From Amoebophrya sp. A120 (lineage: Eukaryota > Sar > Dinophyceae > Syndiniales > Amoebophryaceae): 64,000 bases of DNA. The stretch lies in the NCBI GenBank assembly GCA_905178155.1, contig CAJINV010000008.1:124001-188000 (forward strand), given 5' to 3'. The notes beneath the pieces are model-generated. The model was not told the origin of the DNA, ran no database searches, and was given only the letters and a program-made list of their open reading frames with translations. The position numbers and the translations under genes were made by a program. This document shows, in pieces, positions 1 through 11,200 of the stretch (positions within the stretch are counted from its first letter, which is position 1; each line of letters begins with the position of its first letter).

Positions 1-296
1 GGGAGTCCGCACAGGTGATATCATATTCGTCGCAATAATCCGCACTGTACTGATATGAAAGACAAAGCTGGACCTGTGTCAGTCGCTGTCGGAGATGCTT
101 TCTATTCGATATTGTGTCGGTTCAACATCATCATGCTTTTTAGAATGGAGCAGGAACTACACCCAGCACGACTGCTGGATGTACTGAAGTAGTTGCAGCA
201 CCACTTTATCAGGAGTCCGCAGTCTGAAAAGCCAGAAGATTTCTAGTTCCGCGTAGTTTTTCGAGGGCGTACTAAGGCAGGTATGACTATGATATA

Positions 297-1490
297 TCAT
301 GACACCACAGATGCAAACATAGCAATACCAGCGAAGGAGCTGCCGTCCAGATGACGACCTGACCGCACCACAAGCCTTCGCGTTCGTACATTTGGGTTAG
401 AATCGTACACGGCCTTGAGCAGTGCCAGTTCGTACTGACGCCGGTGCTCCTTGACGAGGTTGGAACCTGCGCTGCTCCCCACGGCTGTTTCGTAGTCCGC
501 AAGGAAGAGCTGCAGCAGGTCTAAGGAGTACTGCGCGCTGCTCTGCTTATGCTGAAAGTTCTCGCTCAGTTGGAACTGCGGCACCACCAACATCATGGAC
601 AGGACCAGCATAATGACGCGCCTCGTTGTCATGTCGCTGAGTTTCTTGCCCACGCGGGACTCCTGCACCGCGTTCACGCCGTCCTGTTGCAGCATGGCAA
701 AGTTTTCGTCTTCGAAGTCGATCAGGTCCTCTTCCTCACCCGGCGCCACGCGTTTCGCGTAACCCTCCTCCGCTTCCTTCTTGCGCTTGCGCTCGAGCGC
801 CGCCTTCACCTTCTTGCGTTGCTGCTGGTCTTGATACTGCTTGTACAGTTTCACGATTCGAATCAGTCGAATCATCCGCAGTACCCGCAAAACGCGCGCC
901 GCCTGTGTACCTGGGACAAAGTTTTTGGAAAAAAGAAGCCTATTTCATAATCATCACTCATGAGTTTATTTGCCGTCATGCGCATGCTTTCTGGATCTGG
1001 ACCATGCTCCACTGTAAAGAATGGCGCCAACAACTGTTTCTTTCATTTCCAGCACGACTACAATATGTACACCGAGGTGGACACGACCGAGATGATGTCG
1101 TCATCTGTGTCTATCATTTTCACCTGCTTTGAGTTGTCCCGTACCCCCGCCGGATATCAGCTTTGCTACGCTAGTGATGTCGAGAATCAGCGACAGTGTG
1201 GCGATCACGTCGAGGTAAAAGAAGAACGAGAGGAAGTAGTCCTCTTTTCCCAGACTCTGGGCCACGCATTCTAGAAAGAATACCGCAAGTGCCACCCCAG
1301 TAATCCAATCAAAGATAATGTCGGCCGGTTCGCTCGTGGTTGCTAGCCGCAAGTCGTCACCGAACAGGGCATAAATGGTCAGAATCATGGTAAAAGTGTT
1401 AAAAGCCGGATCGTCAACAATGTTCTTGCACAGCCTCGTGACATATCGACTACAAAAGGAGCGGCGGCCTTGTCCTCGCCACATTGACAT
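297..1490 (-). CDS. Voltage-sensor ion-channel-like protein, partial, at least two exons
   Basis: Two coding blocks are visible. Block 1 (about 1490-1145) encodes transmembrane helices of S1-S3 type: a hydrophobic run around FTMILTIYALFGDD, then WITGVALAVFFLECVAQ and FLSFFFYLDVIATLSLILD. Block 2 (about 905-297) opens with an S4-like helix, ARVLRVLRMIRLIRIVKLYK, with arginines at every third position. A charged linker follows, then the stretch VGKKLSDMTTRRVIMLVLSM leading into another hydrophobic helix. As I recall them, alveolate proteins that join a voltage-sensor or channel domain to a nucleotide cyclase carry this S4-plus-GKKLS-TTRRV arrangement, so the catalytic part may lie beyond the left edge; none is visible here. 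The intron between the blocks (about 1144-906) starts GTACGG and ends ACAG, but the phases do not match cleanly, so a short exon may be missing. The start is not resolved. The frame closes at 297, probably inside an intron. A plain cation-channel subunit is the alternative. Confidence 0.6.
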
Positions 1491-4400
1491 TGCGTGAGAA
1501 GGCTGTCATGATGATGCATGATGACCATGACGATACTACACATAGCAAAAACGCCCTCGTCCGCGAAACGTCAAGAGAACCTAAGTGCAACTCCGTGTAG
1601 TTCTTGCACAAGGCAAGGCCACGACGCTCCTTTTCTTTTCATAGCAGTGCCCGACTGAGTTGACCTCCGCCGGTGTCCACCCCAGCAGCACGGAAGAGAT
1701 TTTTCCGGTCTTTTGTGCCGGTGGTCCCGGCAAGCTGATGCCCCTCCACCGCCATGATTCCAGACAGCCCTTTTTTTTAGGTGAATTTCGATGAGCCACC
1801 GCCTGCTGCAAACTCGCCAGATATCGCTGCCGTCGGTACGAGGTCACGACTGTGGCTGTGACTGCAACCGCTTCATGAATTGCTCACTGTAGCTGATTGC
1901 GGAACGCGTGGCAAAGGACACTTGCCCACCACATAAACCCACAATCCACAACAAGCCCTGCCGCAGAGGGCCAGGGATCTTCTCCCGATCACGATGTGGT
2001 CATGTTGGTCATTTTGGGAGGGTGTAGGCTTGACGACATGAGAATAACGAAACCTTCACATAGATAGAGCATGAAAAGGATATCGATATCCGCGACCCAC
2101 ATGAAAAAACATAAATGCAAACATTCAATTTCAATTTCAATTTATTCACTTCACTTCATTGGGTGGCGGTTGGCGGTGGCCTCTTCGCATGTGGCTCACT
2201 AGACCGGGGCAGGGAACGACGCAACGCTATTTGTTCAACAGCGAGACTACAACCCTATTTGTTCAACAGAGGAGTCGAAATGAGAGGAGACTCGATCTTT
2301 CAGTCCTCGCGCGCGCAGGGACTAACTGCGCGAGGCTCTTCGTTTCAGCGCCCTTACTCCGGGGTCGCATCCGGAGTGTACTGCTTCGTGAGGTCCCAAC
2401 CCAGTTGCACTATCAGAATAATCCATAGATGAATACGTGCGTGCACAGCTCGCTGAATTAGAAGATGGTCAACTACAATTCCTTCGCCTTTCGCTCACCC
2501 TCTTGTTCATATCAATTCCACTCTTCGTGTGTTTCCTTGATTCTTGGCGTGTCGTGATGAAGAGCTCCTAACAAGTTCTGGAGCCAGAACCCACGGCACC
2601 CAACGCCAACATCGCGCGGTTGCATGTCTTCTCGTATTTATTAATTTACATGTCAGCGAGACATAAAGTCCGTCTCCCATCGCATCCTTTCATTTTTTTT
2701 TTACGCGCGATGCCGATGGCTCGCTTTGTCGTGCTACGACCGTGGTTTGGCGTACAAGCATGATACCGAACACGCAATAATTTATTGACGAAACAGCAGC
2801 AGCACAAGCAAGACAATGTTGCACTCCTGCATCACCAGCAGCATCGTCATCAGGTACGGTGATTTCTTTCGCGACCCGCCAAGCGGTACATTAGCCGCAC
2901 AGTTAGTTATTTGGAAACAGCGGACTGCAGCAAGGATGACGCAGTTAAGTAATCGTGATTCATCTGGGCGGTAGAGCGATTATGAATTCAGGGGGGAAAA
3001 TAAACGAAACTCCTTACCTTCACTTTAGTCTGGGAACAGACACTGAAAATATGAGTCACAAGCTTGATGGGGTAGGGCTACTTACTGTCGAGTCAGTGAC
3101 AGTGTCGTGCGTCCCCGCCTTTTCCAACGGACACATAATAGGAAGAGGGGATCATATTTGATTTGACAACTGATGTGTTCACGGTTACGGGCAGAAATCG
3201 AAACAATAACAAACTGTATCAAAGTGCAAAATTCGAAGTTCGAAGGAAGACCTGAAACTTCCTAGAGTACGATGAGGTGTCTTATTGATTCAGCGAGCAG
3301 TTGCTTTCGACCTTACTTACTTAGCCAGTCCGTCGCGTGTCTGCGTTTGACAAACAAGAGAAATGAGTCGAGGTAGCTTTGTTCCACTACTCTCCGCTCC
3401 TTCTTGTACTTCTTTCAGACCACCGTCAAAAAGGTAGTTGGATCTTTCCAATTTTCCCGCTCCTTTTCTGCAGCAGTTCCGGTTTCGTCATCGTCGTCTT
3501 CGTCCTGATATATAAATTTTCCGACAAGTTTGTGCCTGTGAAGGCAACAGAAAACGAGATTCCGATTCGGCACGAAAAGAAAAAAGAGGCATGCTACTGC
3601 TTACAATGGTAATTCTTCATTTCGCATGGAGGTTCGCGAGTAGATGCGGCAGGGATAGGCTTATGTTGTAACAGCTGTGCTCGTCGTCCTGTGTCCATCA
3701 GGCGAAAGTGAAAGAATGAGTACCTGTAGTTTCTCAGGACGAGCAGATGCGAGGTCGTGGCTGTCGTCCGTGTCTTGAGATTCGGCGCGACTTCCAACAG
3801 CTGCATCTTCTTCACCGTGGCTCCTGTTCGGGCAATTACAGACAAAAGCATGCGCAGCGGTGCGAGGACTCGTAGCGGTGATTTGCTGTCCCGCACCAAT
3901 ATCGGTGCTTTGTTGCAGAAAGGATCCGGAGCACGAGCACCCGCCTCCGGCGTCTACTGTAGAGTTCGCGCCGCCGGCGTCTCCTGCTGGAGCGTTTGAT
4001 TCACCCGCCCCTGGAGAGTTCGCGCCGGCCGGCTCTTATACATAGGGAAGCTTGAGCTTCATCAACCTGAACCTCTTCGTGAAACTTATATAAATGAATC
4101 ACAGTCGCAACTCTCTGTGACAAAAATCACAATTTTGTACATGCCCATGTCCCAAGTAAAAGTGTCGGTGCCGCTCTTTCTTCCTGCCTGAGAATCAGTT
4201 ACTCGTCGAGGACTAGGAAGGACGGACCAGGGCGTATGTTTTCTACATAAAAGATATCAACCGTACATATACAACATAAATGAAGACTGAGACCCTGACA
4301 TACTCTTTGATGGCGTACACGTCGCTCACGGAAAGTGCGCCAAGGTAATCGTATCAAAGGTGCTACGCAACGAACGAGGAAGGTTGAGTTTTCGTGTCTA

Positions 4401-4687
4401 CTTCATAACGGCTGGAAGTCCGCCGGGGGCGACCAAGGTGTTCCGCCTTGGCCACTGCCGCTCCCGTCTTTTGACGGCAAATGAATCGAAAACTATGCAA
4501 GCCAAACCTGTTGCGGCCGTAGCGCGTTCAAATTTGATCTACAAAACGGCATAACAAACAAATGGAAATCATATCATGACGTCATAGATGCAAAACGGGG
4601 CTCGTCGCTTGCTTCTGACATTGTCATTCCACCAATTCATTATGATTATCATCGGCAAACGTTAAGATCATTGACTTAAATTCATTT
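1491..4687. other. Stretch without a recognisable gene
   Basis: I see no protein family here. A minus-strand reading at 1581-1847 could be an upstream exon of the channel-like gene but shows no membrane helix or motif. The plus-strand readings near 2115-2430 and 3757-4045 are short. The latter is Ala/Pro-rich with an imperfect in-frame repeat of FAPPAS and FAPAGS type. AT-rich patches with many stops fit intergenic DNA or long introns. Confidence 0.5.
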
Positions 4688-6196
4688 TTATGAGTGGCGG
4701 AGGACGAAACTCCTATACCGTGTCAAATTCAGGTATAACATGATTCCCCGTGTGCGAAAATCGAAATGCTCGCGTGCATCAGATGAAAACGAAATTTTCG
4801 TTTTCAAAATTTTCGTTACGAAAATAAGATTTTTTATCGGCTTCATGAGGTTTGGTTCTAAGCATACAGGCAGTCCCTTCGGCTCTGGCCATTCTGTTTG
4901 TGTGGATCCATCTGACTTGAGCACCTGGACGTCCGCACAATTGCGAAACTCTTCGGGGTGTGTTTCTCCCTGGTGACACATTTGGTTCAAAGCCACTCCA
5001 GTCCACTTCATCGTTGTCCCCAGCGTTTCCTCCTTGTTCCACTCCTGCCATTCCGCGCTGCTAAAGTAGTCGACCATCTTTTGATCTGGAATGCAGGTGT
5101 TTGAGGTCTTTCAGACCCATTGCAGCGTGCAATGTTGGCACTCGAAATTACGGGGAATGTCGTAATACATGAAATGGAAACTTTGCACCTGTTGGTCATA
5201 TTGCAGATCCGTTTCCGCCTGCTCATCGCTCGAAAACGTGTGCTCTCCCTTTTCCAGTGGAGGCGTGTACCACCGGCCTTCCTGGCCCGCAAGTCGGGGT
5301 TGGCAGTCCGCATCGGACTTTTTGGCACCGCAATTCCGGAGGCTCGGGTCGGACCGCCACAGTGGATTTTCGTCCAGGGCTTTTTGGGCTTCGGCGTTGG
5401 GAAGTTCGTGGTCGATCAATTTGTCGGACAGATAAAACTCGTAGAATCCATTGTGGTGAGTGCCGATGCCGATTACAATGTGATAGGCCAGACCGGCTCG
5501 AAACTGATTGGCGTGGGGACTGGACAGTGCAACAAGGGCGAAATCCACGTCCGTCAGTGCGTACCGCATGGGCTGCTGCTCAAAATCGTCCGGGTCCCAC
5601 TTTTGCGACGGATCTTTCGAATTCACTTTCATCCCATCGGCACCGCACTGCTTCGAGTTCTGCCGAGGATCGCCGCAGAGCCCCACGGAGTTGTAGTCTG
5701 TGGGCAACTTGTCGTTCGCGTTAGGCCCACACTTTTGTGAAAGGAAATTCTTGATCGACATTGAATGTGTCCGAGTGGTTACGGCAACTGCAATAATTTT
5801 CACGAGTACAACACGGCAAGCGGTTCACCTGCGTGGTCTGCGATGAAGGGCCTAGCCTCGTTCGCGATTTCTAACAAGAGGAATCCATTTGCATTTGCTA
5901 GATGCATCACATAAATGAGGAGCTATTTTCCATTTTTTTGGCATTGACGAAGATGACAAGATCAAGGGCAAATCGCTTTTCTGAATGAGCTAACCAGTAC
6001 GTCCCTCTTTTTGATCTTCGCCTACCTGCATCTGAGGACGCAGCCGCACGGACACACTCTGAATATTCAAGTCGATCGCGATTTCATTTCGCTTCCATAA
6101 CATCTGCATCGAGGTCGGATTGTAGTTGAAAGTGCGTCCTTCTTTGTCCGGCCATCCGTTCAAGTTGAAAGACATGTCTTGGAAGCTACTGCTATC
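4688..6196 (-). CDS. Lytic polysaccharide monooxygenase-like (chitin-binding type-4 / AA15-like) gene with an in-frame TGA
   Basis: Proposed exons on the minus strand: 6196-6026, 5871-5829 and 5787-4688. Phases agree across the last junction. The first intron is GT-AG only if one G is counted on both sides. Family signs: CGPNANDK followed by VGLCGDP; a core with AYHIVIGIGTHHNGFYEFYL; then CQHCTLQWV and EEFRNCADVQV. The Cys-x2-Cys-x-Leu-Gln-Trp and FRNCADV blocks are typical of LPMO_10/AA15 domains, secreted copper enzymes that cleave chitin or cellulose oxidatively. Between the two blocks the frame meets TGA at 5113-5111 and then continues in the same frame with KTSNTCIPDQKMVDYF, which still matches the family; the stop sits where an aromatic residue is expected. 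This may be a pseudogene, readthrough, a local recoding or a sequence error. The N-terminal histidine exon and signal peptide were not found. The tail past the NCADV block (to 4688) is AT-rich and may not be coding. Confidence 0.55.
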
Positions 6197-8268
6197 CTGT
6201 GCAAAAACATTCCCGGCGACCCATGATCACCACGCTAGTACGTGCTGCCGTGTGATGAGATCACGTTCTATGCTGTCAAGAAGTGCGACACTGTCAACAT
6301 GCAAGCATGAGAGGCTTCGTGCAGTTGAAATCGCCCCCTGTCGTGAATCAGCCTCGTCTCTTCGCCTCTCTGTTTGCAAATCGAGGCTGAGGCGATTGGT
6401 TTTGGTTGCACAATGATATTATAGGCCGCATCAGGAAAGGCGGCCCTGGTGTCCGCCCTCATCTGGGACGACATTATGCCTGCACCGCTTGTGTGTCATT
6501 TGGGCAGCATGGGGACGTGTTGACACGGGATAGCTATACGGAGCACTGTATGGCAGGCTCGGAGAGAAAGGGTGCTGGTTGTACCACAAATTCCGGCTGA
6601 TTGGCACGGCGAGCAAGGAGTGCGAGCTTGCGAATATTACCACCGAAGGCTGCATAAGCCATACGTGGTAAACGAAAGCAAAGTTTGCAGGTAACTGCAC
6701 CATCGGTCGTTCTTTGTCACCTCCAATATTAAAAACAAGAACGATAAAATAACCGCACTCCAGTACGTAGTCTCCTGGCGAAGCACCACAGCCTCAAAAA
6801 ATGTTCTTTTCGTCCGGAAGCAGCTTTACGGAATAAAAAAAGACCCAAACTCAAACCTGAAGATGAAGGGGTGCTTCACGTCACTTCGGCGGTGGCTGGC
6901 TTACTAGCTTTCTTTGACCCTAGCCAGGCGGCAACGGGGCCAGAAGCAACTAAATAATGGCGCTTGGGAAAGGCGTGCCTGAATCTCAATAACAATAGGG
7001 CACTGCGCTTCTTCTCCTGTATATAATCCTGTGTCATTGAGTAGTACTTGTACGTAGTGGTAAGAAATATACGTATCAAACCCGATAATTACTGGTGGCT
7101 TTTTTACTTTCATGCCAAAAACTGGACGAAATGAACAACGGAACTCTATTGATGACTGCGAGGACATAACAGCCGAAGGCTGGCACGATAACGATGGGAC
7201 GACTTCGATTTCTTGCAATGTCCGGACGAAAGAGGCTGGAGAAGGAGAACGAAGGCCACGCAAGGCAATCAGAAACAAAAATGACAGTGGACGAAAGAAG
7301 GGGAAGAACATCGACATCGTTGTTGCAAATAGAAACTGAATGCCACTTTCTTATGGTCGTCTTGGTCAAGGAAAAGATTGCAATTGAATTTGAAGTTGAA
7401 CTTCTGACCTTGGTCTCTACCGAACGTTTAGTAATATCGCTGAACTACCACAGGAGCAGCGGCAGATTTATATTTTGCAGTCTCGCGGACACGTGAGACG
7501 GGATCAGTTCCATACAGGTATAGGTAAATTAATTGCGGGATTCCTGTACGAGTACCGCTAGTGCTAGTCGCAATACGTGTTGGTTGAAGGATTCAGAAAA
7601 GTGTTTGTGTTGTAGTACGTGTAAAGCGATTTAAGATACGAGCGCTGAGTTCTTTAGTTGAAACTTGGCTTCCTGGATCTCCAACAGGAGCAGGGGGGAT
7701 ACAAATTACTTAATTCTGAAGCTCGATACAGCCGTAAATTCAGCTGCCGCGGATTGAGGCACAGCAATGGGGCGGACACATCACTGGCCTGATTTTTTTA
7801 CATTTGTGTCTCAGTCTTGGCGAAGAACGCTTGATAGTTTTTGAATTTATTTTATTGTTTATTCAAAGAAAACGAGCAAAAGGGATAACGGTAGCGCAAT
7901 ACAGATGAGTTTCTTCTTTTACAATGAGAATGGCTCTACAAAGAGCACTAGCTATTCATATCGAGGAGTGTCGGATACCACAGATAATCTAGTTTAGCAT
8001 GTTCAACAAAATAACCAAAGTAAGTCCTTGATATTGTTTTCAGTTGAAGTGTCGTCAAAGTCATGCCGCACAACTGGTTTATCAATCTCTATCTTCACGG
8101 ATCACGGTTGATTCTGCCATCTTCTGGGTGAACCGAATGGGTCTGCTAGCTCCGTCTTGAAGATTTGATCTACGCACTAGTACCAGCAGGACGAGTACGT
8201 GAAAGATGTAGTTAGATCCACCTCGCAATAACTGCAACAAGTGCTGTTATTTGATTTTCGTGCGGTCG
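6197..8268. other. Upstream flank of the LPMO-like gene; no firm gene
   Basis: Minus-strand readings at 6268-6474 and 6431-6703 could hold 5' exons of the LPMO-like gene, but neither shows a signal peptide or the expected N-terminal histidine. A minus-strand reading at 6904-7317 is open but unrecognised. From about 7500 to 8268 I see only AT-rich, stop-rich DNA, consistent with the 3' flank of the myosin gene. Confidence 0.4.
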
Positions 8269-11200
8269 CTACAACTGATGTGGATCCTGGGACGCTTTAC
8301 TCCTGGACATCGAACGCAGGCTTGGCTGTCGCAGCTTGGATGTGACAGGAGGATAATCAGATGACCCTTCACCAGAGCCATGTCGCCCGCGCACCGACCT
8401 CGCGGGTCCCGCGCTGGAGTGTTGCATTATAGTGGATCCGCCCGTCACGCGGGGGGGCCTTCCAAAAGCTCCTTTCGGTGGCGAAGCCCGCATCAGTGCG
8501 TTTTTACTTGTCCCACCGGTGCCCGAAGCCGCAGAGAGCTTCCGCGGCTGATCGGGTTTCGTGTTCTTAGCGGCCGTCGTGCTCAGCGCCTTGCTTTGAT
8601 GCTGGCCTATTTGCGCAGCGTTGTTCAAACTCTGACTCAGGAAGTTCAAGTTGTGTTGCTGAGACGACGAGGAAGAGCTAGCATGCTGCATCGGCGGTTG
8701 AATGTTCGCCATCGGGTCAACATTCTCGTCAGTGTTGCCACGCGATCGCGGGCCAGCACTGTTCGATCGGTAGTCGCGGTCGCGGCTATTATTGCTGCCT
8801 TGGCGCGAAGAGGACTTGGGGGCCTGAGCACCACGTGCTGCCGCTTGTCCTCCGCGGTCGCGGCTGTGACTCCGGAAGTCACGATCTCGACTGCCACTCC
8901 GAGACCGCGCAAAACTTGTCTCGAGATTGAAATTGTTGTTCAAACCGGTACGGCTCGTGCTTGCCAGCGGATTCCTGTTGTGTCCCGGAAAGTAGGACGT
9001 GCCTTGCGACGAGTATCCTCCACCTGAGGCTGGCCCGGTGCCAGCAGAGGCCTGCTCGAAATGACGACCCGAAGAACTAGTTGCTGCTCCAGCCCCAGAG
9101 TTCACGTTCCTGCCATTCGGTTTCAAAACGACCGGTGGCGCACCGTGGGGGGTGTTGTGGCGAAGGTTCGAAGTTGATGCGGCGGATGAATGGTTCACAC
9201 CACCACCACCACTTCTGCTATTGGCGATCGGCTCGATTGCCGGTCGTGTCCGCGCGGAAAAGCCGGCTGGCTGTAGGGCTGCCGCGCTGGGATTCTTGCT
9301 CAGAGCTTGCGGTCTCGGACCCCGGAGCCCGGTATCTATCCGCGGCGATACTTGTCGGACGAATCGAGCAGTACTGTTTGGGCCACGATTCCCGTTCCGT
9401 GGAGAGTTGGGTCGTTGAAACGAAGCGTTCAGCTGACTGCTCTGCTGGGCGGTGTTCTTCTGCTGTGCAGAGGAAGAGCCCGCCGTCCCTCGCCGTGCTG
9501 CAGGGGCAAAGTTGTTACTTCTCGACGGAGTGCTGCTCGCGTTCGCCGGTGGTCCTCCCTTCGGGGCGGAATTCACCCTACTCCCAAACGCAAAGTTCTG
9601 CTGGGTCAGATTGATGTTGGATCTGTTGGCAGTTGCGCTCCTCTTCTTCCCGCGTTCTGTGCTTTGAGGCCGGCTGGGAGCGCCGGCTGGAACGGTGCTG
9701 GCTGCTGCTTTGAAGGCAGTCGCAGCCGCAAAGGGCTGGGACGAAACTTTATCTGACGAAGGTCGCGGTGACGAGGAGAGTCTGCTTCGGGCGGAATTCG
9801 GTATCGGTTCGTTTTGTGAGGATCGACGTCCCTCTGCTGACAGCGGAGCGGTTCCGAATCCGATCAGGTCGACGAGCCCCGCTCCTCCAGAAGCAACGGG
9901 AAGCTCCGCGACCGCGGGCACCCCTTCCGCTCTGCCACTGCCGCTGTGGCGCGGCGCAGCCTGGTCTTGAAGACGTTGGTCCCTGGTGTTGCTTGGCGAC
10001 ACCGAGGACATTTTTCTGCTGCTAGCACCACTCCGCGCGTTCGGGCTCACGCCACGCGTCATCAGATCGCAGTGCACCGCCTGCACTTCTGGCTCTCCAG
10101 CACTTGCAGTTGGCGGAAACAATGTTGCAGCTGCTGCTTTCGGAGACGCATCCCGACCGCTAGCGCGACCCTCTTGTTGGTCAAGCTCTGGCTCATGACG
10201 AGCATTACTTGATTCAGCAGGAGCGAGAGTGTTTGCTCCAAAGCCAATTTGCTGTGCAGAACTGGACGCAGCCAAAGGCGAAGGCTGGCGGAAGCTGGAC
10301 CGACCTAGTGGCACACGTGCTGGCGAAACTGCGTTGCGGAATGGCGGTTTGCTTTCCTGTCGCAGCGGCCCCGAACCTGCTCTCGCACCGGCGGATATTG
10401 AACGCGGCGCGGAAGCAGACCCTGATAGTTGAAGAGAGAAAATGATGGCAAGGAACTGCAGCCGGTGGTCGCAAGAACACACATCGTCAGAATAAAATAC
10501 TATTTTCATCTGACTGTAGAGCGCATTCATTCTCATTTGAAATTGAATTTGCTACAATCCCACCCTGCACCTATCTGCTCACTAGAAGAACAACTACGAC
10601 TGCACAAATTGACCGCAACTAACAACTAAGCATCGAAGTAGAGCGAGTATACAAGAGCCGGCACTTGTTCTCACGACCACGGGCAGTCATTCTATGGCAA
10701 CATAAGGAAGAATGTGGACTACAAAGTCAATGTAGAAAAAAATAGCTGCCTGGTGGCAACAAGAATACGTGCGCGCTCTCCGGAGTGGCTTCTGGTTCTG
10801 GGCCGAGATGCCGCTCGATGGTTGTTTGGGATATTTTCCGCTGGGTTCAACAGGTCGTTGCTGCCACTCCGACCACGTCCGAAGGCCACGCCGGCTGCCC
10901 CGCGGGCCGTCGGCGTAGCGCCGCGCGAGTAGGTGATACGCTGGGGCGGCTGGTACGTGTCGAAGCTTCTACTACGCCCGCGCACAACCGCGCCACCGCG
11001 GTTCATGGTGCTCGAGGATGCCGGTGCCTGTGGCACGGGATGGCTGAAGTCGTTGAATTTTTTCAGCGTGCTCACTTGGTAATTTTTCGGCACCGCCAGC
11101 TCCTCCATGCGGGCGCGCTGTTCGGCGGCCGACCTCTTCCCCTTTGCCTTGGAAGACACAGCGGCTCCTGTCTTCGGGCGAGCAGTGGAAGACGTTGCCC

